A stretch of 6,430 bases of DNA from Roseburia sp. (GTDB lineage: Bacteria > Bacillota > Clostridia > Lachnospirales > Lachnospiraceae): NCBI GenBank assembly GCA_017626625.1, contig JAGAIK010000615.1, positions 1-6,430 of the forward strand, written 5' to 3'. Below the pieces are notes generated by a model, which had not been told where the DNA came from, did no database searches, and saw nothing but the letters and a program-made list of their open reading frames with translations. A program made the translations under genes and the position numbers. Positions 1 to 5,786 of this stretch are shown here, in pieces (position 1 is the stretch's first letter; every line of letters starts with the position of its first letter).

Positions 1-119
1 GTCAGTAAAATCCGCACTCCCTTTCCATTGACGCTGCCTGCCGTCTGACTGCCGCCGCAGCCGCCAAGGCAGCAGATTCCAAGAACCATCGCTAACAATA
101 TACTTACTATTTTCTTCAT
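1..119 (-). CDS. Lipoprotein, N-terminal fragment (probable extracellular solute-binding protein), cut by left edge
   Basis: Only the first 39 codons are visible, beginning at an ATG at 117-119. The peptide starts MKKIVSILLAMVLG, a basic n-region followed by a hydrophobic stretch, and reaches a lipobox L-G-G-C at residues 18-21. Cys21 would be lipidated and anchor the mature protein to the outer face of the membrane. The next residues are Gly/Ser/Thr-rich (GGSQTAGS), a typical flexible linker, then begin what looks like a beta strand (VRILL). Lipoproteins of this form in clostridia are most often ABC transporter substrate-binding proteins, but the ligand-binding domain lies outside the window, so that role is inference. 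The start is supported by AGGAGG at 128-133. The gene follows the chemoreceptor stop by 12 bp on the same strand with no terminator between, so co-transcription is likely and its ligand could be linked to chemotaxis. Confidence 0.75.
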   Translation of the reverse strand, partial: MKKIVSILLAMVLGICCLGGCGGSQTAGSVNGKGVRILL

Positions 120-127
120 CGTCTCAT

Positions 128-133
128 CCTCCT
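128..133 (-). promoter_or_regulatory. Ribosome binding site overlapping the upstream stop codon
   Basis: Read on the minus strand this is AGGAGG, 8 bases before the ATG of the lipoprotein gene. Its first two bases lie within the TAG stop codon of the chemoreceptor (132-134). This supports the chosen lipoprotein start and suggests translational coupling between the two genes. Confidence 0.7.
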
Positions 134-2123
134 AAATCTGGAACTGCTGTACCTGTCCCGCCAGGTTCTCGGAGGACACCGCTAAGTTCTTCGCCTCTTT
201 TGCAACCTGCTCGCTGTTCTCGGTAATCCCCTTTGCCTGCTGTAACATGGATTCTGAGGTGGCAAGGATTTCATCGGAGCTTGCCGCCTGTTCCTCGGAA
301 ATTGCCGCCACGTTGGTTGCCACCTGGTCTACCTGATTAATCTTATCCACCACGCCCTCAATCAGCCGGCTGGTATCCTGCACATTCTGGAAAATGACAT
401 CAAAGGTATCCACCGCCGTATGGATAAGCTCGGCACTGTTTCCGATTTCCCCGGCGCTGTCTGCCGCCTGGCGGACCGCATCCTCCACCAGTACATTAAT
501 CTGCTGTATGAGACGGGTAATATTTTCCACGGACTCCGTGCTGTTCTGGGCTAATTTCCCGATTTCCGTTGCCACCACGGCAAAGCCTTTTCCTGCCTCC
601 CCGGCACGCGCCGCCTCGATAGAAGCGTTCAGGGAAAGCATGTTGGTTTCGTCTGCAATATTTCCGATAAACTGCACAATCTGGACAATCTCGCCGGAGG
701 CTGTGCCTACCTTATTGACCGCTGTTTCCAAATTCTGGACGGAAAGCCGGATACTCTCTAAGGCTTCGCCCACACGCTCCATATCCTTTCTTCCTTTTTC
801 GGAAACTTCCACCGTCTCCCGCATTTTATGCTCCACCGCATCGCTGTCCGCCTTGGTATCCGCCGCATAGCCCGCTAACATGGTGGCATTTTCCGCAATT
901 TCATTGACGGAAACGGAAAGCTGGTCCACCGTTATATTCAGCTCTCCCATGGACTGTGCCTGGATATTTGCCGCGTCATTCATATTGTTTGAAACATCGT
1001 CACAGGAGATTGCCTGTCCCTTCAGCCTGCCGGAAATATCTCCCATGGAGGAAATCATGGCACGCATGGAATCGATAAATTTCTCCACGCTCCGGCTCAT
1101 CACTGCAATCTCATCATTGCCCTTTGTGTGGACGGATACCGTAAAATCACCGGAAGTCATTGCCGTAATCGTCTCTGTCAGCTTCTTCACAGGTCGGATT
1201 ACCATGTGGGTCACACGTTCTACAATGACGCAGAGCACCAGAATGGCAATGATGCTGATGATGAGCATAATGCTTCTCAGTTTCGCCAAATCCGCAAGGA
1301 CAATGTCTGTCGGTATGTAAGAAACCAGCAGCCAGTTCGTTCCTGTTATCTCCTTAAATACCGTCATATTTCCCTCTAAGGTACAGAAATTAAAATCCGC
1401 TGCAGCCATTTTCTCTGCCACGGCACCGTAGAAAGCGCTCTGCCCCTCTTCCCCTAATTTCCGGGAAATCATAGCGGAATCACGATGTGCCAATATGGTT
1501 CCATCGTTGGTATCTACCAGAAATGCCTCCGCCTCATCCATTTCAATAAAAGAATTTACAATAATCGTAATGCGGTCTAAGGTCATATCAGCAGCAATTA
1601 CCTTTATATTATCCGTTCCGTCATTTAAAATACCGGAAGCGCTGATGACGTTTACCCCTTCCGCATTCTGGTAAGCGGAGCCGTAAGCCATGTTTATCCG
1701 GGTGATGCCCTCCCTGTACCACGTACTGTTTAAGACATCCGCCTCCTGTTTTGTGGATTCAGCGGCTTTCAGCAGCTTTCCGGTACTGTCCGCCACATAA
1801 AGCCCCTCCGGATAATTGGCATTATAGCCGTAATAGCTGTCTAACATTTTCTGAAGGTCCGCCTCCTTCGGCTGCACCTTCTCGATAGTCTCCTTGACAA
1901 TCTGGAATGCAGACAGATTCTCATTCAGCCACGCCTCAATTCTCGACGTCTGGTTTGAGACGGAGGACTCCAGAAGATTTCTGGAATATTCTTCGATAAT
2001 ACCCGCAGAAACATTGTATGCCACCAGTAAAAGCACCACGATCAAAAGCACTACCACCGGAATAATGGTTCCCAAAAGCTTCGTCTTAATCGACGCAAAC
2101 CTGTTTTTCTCTTGCTTTTTCAT
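132..2123 (-). CDS. Methyl-accepting chemotaxis protein with dCache sensor domain
   Basis: This 663-residue transmembrane chemoreceptor senses an extracellular ligand and controls the CheA kinase. Visible domains in order are: a short basic cytoplasmic start; TM1 at about residues 16-36; an extracellular region of about 240 residues with dCache character; TM2 at about 284-304; a HAMP domain at about 305-357 (begins RPVKKL, includes GDF); and a long coiled-coil signalling domain. The hairpin tip at about 488-520 contains ETNMLSLNASIEAARAGEAG and then GKGFAVVATEIGKLA, the hallmark of the family. In the sensor, Trp135-Tyr136 and Asp179 match positions of the amino-acid-binding dCache motif, but the Arg normally two residues before the Trp is Ser133, so a canonical amino-acid ligand is doubtful. 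No C-terminal CheR-tethering pentapeptide is present. The start has GGGAGG at 2129-2134, 5 bases upstream. It is apparently the first gene of a two-gene transcript with the lipoprotein gene. Confidence 0.95.
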   Translation of the reverse strand: MKKQEKNRFASIKTKLLGTIIPVVVLLIVVLLLVAYNVSAGIIEEYSRNLLESSVSNQTSRIEAWLNENLSAFQIVKETIEKVQPKEADLQKMLDSYYGYNANYPEGLYVADSTGKLLKAAESTKQEADVLNSTWYREGITRINMAYGSAYQNAEGVNVISASGILNDGTDNIKVIAADMTLDRITIIVNSFIEMDEAEAFLVDTNDGTILAHRDSAMISRKLGEEGQSAFYGAVAEKMAAADFNFCTLEGNMTVFKEITGTNWLLVSYIPTDIVLADLAKLRSIMLIISIIAILVLCVIVERVTHMVIRPVKKLTETITAMTSGDFTVSVHTKGNDEIAVMSRSVEKFIDSMRAMISSMGDISGRLKGQAISCDDVSNNMNDAANIQAQSMGELNITVDQLSVSVNEIAENATMLAGYAADTKADSDAVEHKMRETVEVSEKGRKDMERVGEALESIRLSVQNLETAVNKVGTASGEIVQIVQFIGNIADETNMLSLNASIEAARAGEAGKGFAVVATEIGKLAQNSTESVENITRLIQQINVLVEDAVRQAADSAGEIGNSAELIHTAVDTFDVIFQNVQDTSRLIEGVVDKINQVDQVATNVAAISEEQAASSDEILATSESMLQQAKGITENSEQVAKEAKNLAVSSENLAGQVQQFQI

Positions 2124-2164
2124 AATATCCTCCCAGTCGTTTTTTCTGAATTTTTTATATTTTT

Positions 2165-2193
2165 ATTATAAAATTTTTACTAATTATCGTCAA
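2165..2193 (-). promoter_or_regulatory. SigA-type promoter of the chemoreceptor gene
   Basis: On the minus strand the -35 box is TTGACG (2188-2193) and the -10 box is TATAAT (2165-2170), separated by exactly 17 bp. This is one mismatch from consensus overall. Transcription would start near 2158, leaving a leader of about 35 bases that contains the GGGAGG ribosome binding site. A housekeeping promoter rather than a SigD-type flagellar promoter is suggested, because no matching SigD elements were seen. Confidence 0.7.
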
Positions 2194-2263
2194 TATTTTA
2201 TTATGTTTTCCAATAATCTTCTATTTTTTTCGCCTTTTTTCGTTATTTTTCACAAAGACGTGT

Positions 2264-2273
2264 ATACATGTAT
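2264..2273. repeat. Short palindrome in the divergent intergenic region
   Basis: ATACATGTAT is a perfect 10-bp palindrome between the two divergent promoters, 27 bp upstream of the asnA -35 box. It could be a small operator, but perfect 10-bp palindromes are common by chance in AT-rich DNA and no regulator is indicated. Confidence 0.2.
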
Positions 2274-2299
2274 TTTTCAGAAAAAACATCATCCTTTTC

Positions 2300-2327
2300 T
2301 TGAAAATGAAATATCCTGTGCTATAAT
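2300..2327 (+). promoter_or_regulatory. SigA-type extended -10 promoter of asnA
   Basis: The -35 box is TTGAAA (2300-2305) and the -10 box is a perfect TATAAT (2322-2327), with a 16-bp spacer. An extended -10 TGC lies directly before the -10 box (2319-2321). The predicted start near 2334 gives a leader of only about 26 bases, holding the AGGAGG at 2344-2349 ten bases before the ATG. That leaves no room for a T-box or other riboswitch. Confidence 0.8.
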
Positions 2328-2359
2328 AGATAAGGCTATAATTAGGAGGAAAACCACGC

Positions 2360-3370
2360 ATGGACAAATTTATTATTCCAAACGATTATCATTCAGAATT
2401 AAACCTGCACGATACGCAGATTGCCATTAAAACGGTCAAGGACTTTTTTCAGAACCTGATTGCTGAGCGGCTTCATTTATCCCGTGTTTCCGCACCGCTT
2501 TTCGTAGACCCTCTTTCCGGCTTAAATGACAACCTAAACGGCACGGAACGTCCGGTAAATTTTGACATTTTAGAGCAGGAGGGACGCAATGCCGAAGTGG
2601 TGCAGTCTCTGGCAAAATGGAAACGCTACGCCTTAAAGAAATACGGTTTTTCCGTAGGGGAAGGCATTTATGCCGATATGAACGCTATCCGCCGGGACGA
2701 AACCACCGACAACATCCACTCCATTTTTGTGGACCAGTGGGACTGGGAGAAAATCATCCGCAAAGAGGATCGGAACCTTGAAACCTTAAAGGACACCGTC
2801 CGCACTGTATATAAATGCCTGCGGAAAACAGAGAAATACATGGCAATCCAATATGATTATATAGAAGAAATTCTTCCCCACGACATTTTCTTTATCACCA
2901 CCCAGGAATTAGAGGAAATGTTCCCGGATTATACACCGAAGGAGCGGGAATTTTACATTACCAAAACCAAAGGCGCTGTCTGCATTATGAAAATCGGCGA
3001 CACCTTAGCAGACGGCAAACCTCACGACGGACGCGCCCCGGACTATGACGACTGGGAATTAAATGCGGATATCGTGGTTTACTATCCCGTATTAGACATC
3101 GCCCTTGAGATTTCCTCCATGGGTATCCGTGTGGATAAAACAGCTCTGCTCTCCCAGTTGAAAAAAGCAGGCTGTGAGGAACGCGCCGAGCTTCCTTTCC
3201 AGAAATCTATCCTGAACGAGGAGCTTCCCTTTACCATCGGCGGCGGTATCGGTCAGTCCCGTATCTGTATGTTTTTCCTGCGGAAAGCTCACATCGGAGA
3301 GGTTCAGTGTTCCCTGTGGCCGGAGGATATGGTGGCAGAATGTGAGAAGCATGGGATTCAGTTATTGTAG
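2360..3370 (+). CDS. asnA: Aspartate--ammonia ligase (ammonia-dependent asparagine synthetase A)
   Basis: This cytoplasmic enzyme makes L-asparagine from L-aspartate, ammonia and ATP, releasing AMP and pyrophosphate. At 336 residues it is close to the usual length of about 330. It belongs to the class II aminoacyl-tRNA synthetase-like fold. Recognisable blocks are SRVSAPLFVDPLSGLNDNL (41-59), the family signature HSIFVDQWDWE (120-130), GRAPDYDDW (224-232), DIALEISSMGIRVD (246-259) and the ATP-site block GGGIGQSRICM (294-304). The start is supported by AGGAGG at 2344-2349 and a strong promoter directly upstream. The gene stands alone: the flanking genes point away on the left and towards it on the right, with a terminator 29 bp past its stop. 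No truncation or frameshift is seen. Confidence 0.97.
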   Translation: MDKFIIPNDYHSELNLHDTQIAIKTVKDFFQNLIAERLHLSRVSAPLFVDPLSGLNDNLNGTERPVNFDILEQEGRNAEVVQSLAKWKRYALKKYGFSVGEGIYADMNAIRRDETTDNIHSIFVDQWDWEKIIRKEDRNLETLKDTVRTVYKCLRKTEKYMAIQYDYIEEILPHDIFFITTQELEEMFPDYTPKEREFYITKTKGAVCIMKIGDTLADGKPHDGRAPDYDDWELNADIVVYYPVLDIALEISSMGIRVDKTALLSQLKKAGCEERAELPFQKSILNEELPFTIGGGIGQSRICMFFLRKAHIGEVQCSLWPEDMVAECEKHGIQLL

Positions 3371-3398
3371 GAAAATATTTTTGATTTACATAATTAAT

Positions 3399-3445
3399 AA
3401 AAGAAAGTACCGGTTTCCATTTCAGGATTCCGGTACTTTCTTTTT
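3399..3445. terminator. Bidirectional intrinsic terminator between asnA and the polyamine operon
   Basis: AAAAGAAAGTACCGG (3399-3413) pairs perfectly with CCGGTACTTTCTTTT (3430-3444), giving a 15-bp stem with a 16-base loop. On the plus strand the GC base of the stem is followed by a T-rich tail (to 3448). On the minus strand the opposite arm also ends in a T-rich stretch. It lies 29 bp after the asnA stop and 5 bp beyond the aguB stop (3450), so it can serve both converging transcripts. Confidence 0.88.
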
Positions 3446-3449
3446 CTTG

Positions 3450-4337
3450 CTATCGTTTCTCATTCCCTGCAATCAGTCCGTAGCACTCCGGGCGTCTGTC
3501 CCGGAACAAGCCCCATTCTAAGCGCTTTGCCAGCAGCTCATCTAAATCATACTCTGCCGTAAGGACTTCCTCCTGCTCCCTTGAAGCCGCTGCTAACAGT
3601 TCTCCCGTTTCGTCCGTCAGAAAGGATGAGCCGTAAAACTGCAGCACTGAAGTCTGCCCGCCGTTTTCCTCACAGGGGGAAACGCTCTCTTTCCCGATAC
3701 GGTTTGCCGCAATAACAGGCACCAAATTAGCGGCTGCATGTCCCTGCATACAACGCCGCCAATGGGGCATACTGTCGCAGTCCAAAATCGGTTCGGAGCC
3801 AATCGCCGTGGGAAAAAACAGCAGTTCCGCCCCCTGCAGCGCCATACATCTCGCCGTCTCCGGAAACCACTGGTCCCAGCAGATGCCGATACCTACCTTT
3901 CCGAATTTTGTTGCAAAGGTCTGAAAGTCCGTATCTCCCGGCGTAAAATAAAATTTTTCCTGATAATAATGGTCGTCGGGAATATGGGTTTTCCGGTAAA
4001 CACCCAGAATACTGCCGTCCGCATCCACGCAGGCAACGGAATTATAAAGGTTATTCACCTCCCGCTCATAAAAGCTGACCGGTAGCACCACCCCTAACTC
4101 CTTCGCTAACCGCTGCCCTAACTGCACCGCCTCGTTTTCCTCTGCGGGCTTTGCGTAGGCATAAAAATCGTATCTGCGCTGCTGGCAGAAATATTCCCGC
4201 TCAAACAGCTCCGGCAGCAAAATGATACCTGCGCCCTCCGCTGCCGCTCTCCGCACCATCGCTTCCGCTTTTGCAAGATTTTCTTCTAATTTTGCGCTGC
4301 ACTGCATTTGAATTGCGGCAGCCGTTACCTTTCTCAT
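3450..4337 (-). CDS. aguB: N-carbamoylputrescine amidase
   Basis: This nitrilase-superfamily enzyme hydrolyses N-carbamoylputrescine to putrescine, ammonia and CO2, completing the conversion of agmatine begun by AguA. Its 295 residues match the normal family length. The Glu-Lys-Cys catalytic triad is intact: Glu43 in LLPELFE, Lys116 in YRKTHIPDDHYYQEKFYF, and the nucleophile Cys153 in GIGICWDQWFPE. The stretch YRKTHIPD..YYQEKFYFTPGD together with CWDQWFPE is characteristic of this subfamily rather than of general carbon-nitrogen hydrolases. The adjacent aguA supports the assignment. The start has GGGAGG at 4349-4354, 11 bases upstream. It is the last gene of the operon and ends at the bidirectional terminator. 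A 195-bp spacer, unusually long for this compact operon, separates it from aguA. Confidence 0.95.
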   Translation of the reverse strand: MRKVTAAAIQMQCSAKLEENLAKAEAMVRRAAAEGAGIILLPELFEREYFCQQRRYDFYAYAKPAEENEAVQLGQRLAKELGVVLPVSFYEREVNNLYNSVACVDADGSILGVYRKTHIPDDHYYQEKFYFTPGDTDFQTFATKFGKVGIGICWDQWFPETARCMALQGAELLFFPTAIGSEPILDCDSMPHWRRCMQGHAAANLVPVIAANRIGKESVSPCEENGGQTSVLQFYGSSFLTDETGELLAAASREQEEVLTAEYDLDELLAKRLEWGLFRDRRPECYGLIAGNEKR

Positions 4338-4352
4338 TCTCTGCTGTTCCTC

Positions 4353-4386
4353 CCTGTCTTTCCTATTTGCCTGTCTTTCTTATTGC
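4353..4386. repeat. 17-bp imperfect tandem repeat upstream of aguB
   Basis: Two adjacent 17-bp units (4353-4369 and 4370-4386) both begin CCTGTCTTTC and then continue C/T-TATT, matching at 14 of 17 positions. On the message (minus strand) they appear as two AATARGAAAGACAGG units, the nearer one running into the aguB ribosome binding site. This may be a slippage product or an operator; nothing in the window decides which. Confidence 0.5.
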
Positions 4387-4424
4387 CTCTGCTCTGCCAT
4401 ATGCAAAATCCCTGTGAGGCGTGG

Positions 4425-4465
4425 AACTTTTACATTCTGACCTCTCCTGTCGGAATGTAAAAGTT
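4425..4465. repeat. Long hairpin in the aguA-aguB spacer
   Basis: AACTTTTACATTC (4425-4437) is a perfect 13-bp inverted match to GAATGTAAAAGTT (4453-4465). After one weak or mismatched position, three more pairs (4439-4441 with 4449-4451) close a 7-base loop. On the operon strand the loop reads AGGAGAG. No T-tract follows on either strand, so it is not a standard intrinsic terminator. It may protect or be a processing site in the message, or may be a repeat remnant. Confidence 0.65.
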
Positions 4466-4475
4466 GCCAAGCCCT

Positions 4476-4505
4476 ATTTTCCCGGCAAAACCTGTTGGGT
4501 GATAC
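4476..4505. repeat. Degenerate copy of the aguA 3' end in the spacer
   Basis: This 30-bp stretch matches 4547-4576, inside the end of aguA, at 22 of 30 positions. Both end in GGGTGATAC and begin ATTTTCCC, and the two copies are offset by 71 bp. The genic copy encodes the segment just after the catalytic Cys (ITQQIPLGK). It looks like a decayed duplication of the gene's end, though chance similarity cannot be excluded by eye. Confidence 0.4.
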
Positions 4506-4532
4506 CCTGCATGTTTCCATAACAGTGTGACT

Positions 4533-5786
4533 TTACCCTCTCTCACATTTTCCCAGAGGGATTTGCTGGGTGATACAGTGAATATTTCCGCCCCCGGTGA
4601 GGATATCCCTGGCATAGACGGATATGATTTCCCGCTCCGGGCAAAGCTCTTTCATTATCTCTGCCGCCCGTCTGTCGCTGGCTTCATTTTCTCCGCCAAA
4701 GGCAGGCAGCACCACCGCACCGTTGGAAAAATAGAAATTCACATAGGACGCTGCTAAACGTTCCCCCTCTTCTCTGGTGTCCTCTCCCGCTTCAAAAACA
4801 TAGCCCTCTAATTCCTCTGCCGTAATGCAGACCGGGACATCGGGAATGAGAAGCTTATGCACCTTTATTTTCCGCCCTTTTGCGTCCCGCTGTTCTTCTA
4901 AATAGGTAAGGGCAGCCAAAGACAGCTCATACTGCGGGTCGGACCTGTTATCCGTCCATGCCAGCACCACTTCCCCCGGACGTAAGAAGGCACAAATGTT
5001 ATCCACATGCTCATTGGTTTCGTCCTGATAAATTCCACGGGGCAGCCACAGTATTTTTTCCGCCCCTAAATACTGTTTTAGCTTTTCTTCAATCTCTATT
5101 TTGGAAAGCTTCGGGTTTCTGCCCTCGCTGAGGAGGCAGGACTCTGTCACCAGCAAAGTTCCCTCGCCGTCGCTGTGGACAGAGCCGCCCTCTAAGACAA
5201 AGGGCGATGCGTCATAACACGGACAGCCACAATACTCCGCCGCCTGTTTCGCAAAGGCATTGTCCTTCTCCCAGGAAGCGTAAAGACCGTCCACCTCACC
5301 GCCCCAGGCGTTAAACTCCCAGTTTACCGCCCGCACACTGCGGCGGATTTCCCCGTTTCCGTCCCGTTCCTCCTTCACCACAAAGGTGGGGGCTATATCC
5401 CTCGCCCAGGCGTCATCCGTCTCTGCGGAAAAAAGCGTCACCGGCTGCAGCCCTTCCTCCGCCTGCAGCTTTGAAAGCATTTCCTCCGCTGAGCCACGCC
5501 CCGCTTTTCCCACCGCAAGATATACCGGCTCGCTTTTTGCAATGGCGCGAATCACCTCCGTAAACGCCGCTCTTGCCTCTCTCGCTTCCTTCCGCCAGGA
5601 ACCGGGGCGTTCCGGCCATATGAGAATGCACCCGGCATGGGGTTCAAATTCCCCCGGCATAAAATAGCCGTCAGCTTTTGGGAGGCGTCCTCTAAGACAA
5701 CCGTTGACTTGGGGTGTTCCTACCCTAAGGCTGCCGTTGTCTTTTCGTGTCCCCGTGCTAAGACAACCGTCCTTTGAAATCTTCAT
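4533..5786 (-). CDS. aguA: Agmatine deiminase with repeat-extended N-terminus
   Basis: This enzyme of the guanidino-group-modifying (peptidylarginine deiminase-like) superfamily hydrolyses agmatine to N-carbamoylputrescine and ammonia. The 417 residues exceed the usual 360-380, mostly because of an extra stretch of about 33 residues at the start. The family start block appears at 36-50 (PKADGYFMPGEFEPH). Key motifs are WARDIAP (127-133), VLEGGSVHSDGEG (197-209), DETNEHVDN (255-263, active-site His260) and the C-terminal GGGNIHCITQQIP with nucleophile Cys404. All expected catalytic positions are present. The long start is supported by AAAGGAG at 5794-5800, spaced 7 bases from the ATG; no comparable site favours a shorter start. 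The extension consists of degenerate 11-residue repeats. The gene overlaps nspC by 29 bp, and aguB lies downstream in the same operon. Confidence 0.95.
   Translation of the reverse strand: MKISKDGCLSTGTRKDNGSLRVGTPQVNGCLRGRLPKADGYFMPGEFEPHAGCILIWPERPGSWRKEAREARAAFTEVIRAIAKSEPVYLAVGKAGRGSAEEMLSKLQAEEGLQPVTLFSAETDDAWARDIAPTFVVKEERDGNGEIRRSVRAVNWEFNAWGGEVDGLYASWEKDNAFAKQAAEYCGCPCYDASPFVLEGGSVHSDGEGTLLVTESCLLSEGRNPKLSKIEIEEKLKQYLGAEKILWLPRGIYQDETNEHVDNICAFLRPGEVVLAWTDNRSDPQYELSLAALTYLEEQRDAKGRKIKVHKLLIPDVPVCITAEELEGYVFEAGEDTREEGERLAASYVNFYFSNGAVVLPAFGGENEASDRRAAEIMKELCPEREIISVYARDILTGGGNIHCITQQIPLGKCERG
5640..5771. repeat. 33-bp tandem repeat array at the 5' end of aguA
   Basis: Four consecutive 11-codon units run in frame on the minus strand: DGCLSTGTRKD (5739-5771), NGSLRVGTPQV (5706-5738), NGCLRGRLPKA (5673-5705) and the native DGYFMPGEFEP (5640-5672). 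Each begins D/N-G and has a hydrophobic residue at position 4. At DNA level CTAAGACAACCGT occurs exactly at 5692-5704 and 5758-5770, which are 66 bp (two units) apart. The stop codon of nspC lies inside the first unit. Confidence 0.7.

Noticed and set aside
394..1379. Plus-strand open frames opposite the chemoreceptor gene
   Set aside because: They lie antisense to a well-supported gene with clear family motifs, and their translations show no recognisable domains.
2200..2299. T-box or other riboswitch upstream of asnA
   Set aside because: No T-box core, specifier stem or terminator-antiterminator pair is visible; the stretch is pyrimidine-rich AT DNA upstream of the predicted transcript start.
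1894..2430. Plus-strand frame running across the intergenic region into asnA
   Set aside because: It overlaps the receptor 5' end, both promoters and the asnA start out of frame; the middle translates low-complexity AT-rich DNA.
4338..4424. Separate promoter for aguB
   Set aside because: TTGCAT and CAATAA-like elements on the minus strand are too weak to call.
4425..4465. Intrinsic terminator between aguA and aguB
   Set aside because: The stem is strong but neither strand has a T-tract after it, so I list it as a hairpin of unknown role.
4430..4615. 61-codon minus-strand frame covering the aguA end and spacer
   Set aside because: It overlaps the catalytic end of aguA in another frame, ends inside the hairpin, and has no convincing ribosome binding site or family resemblance.
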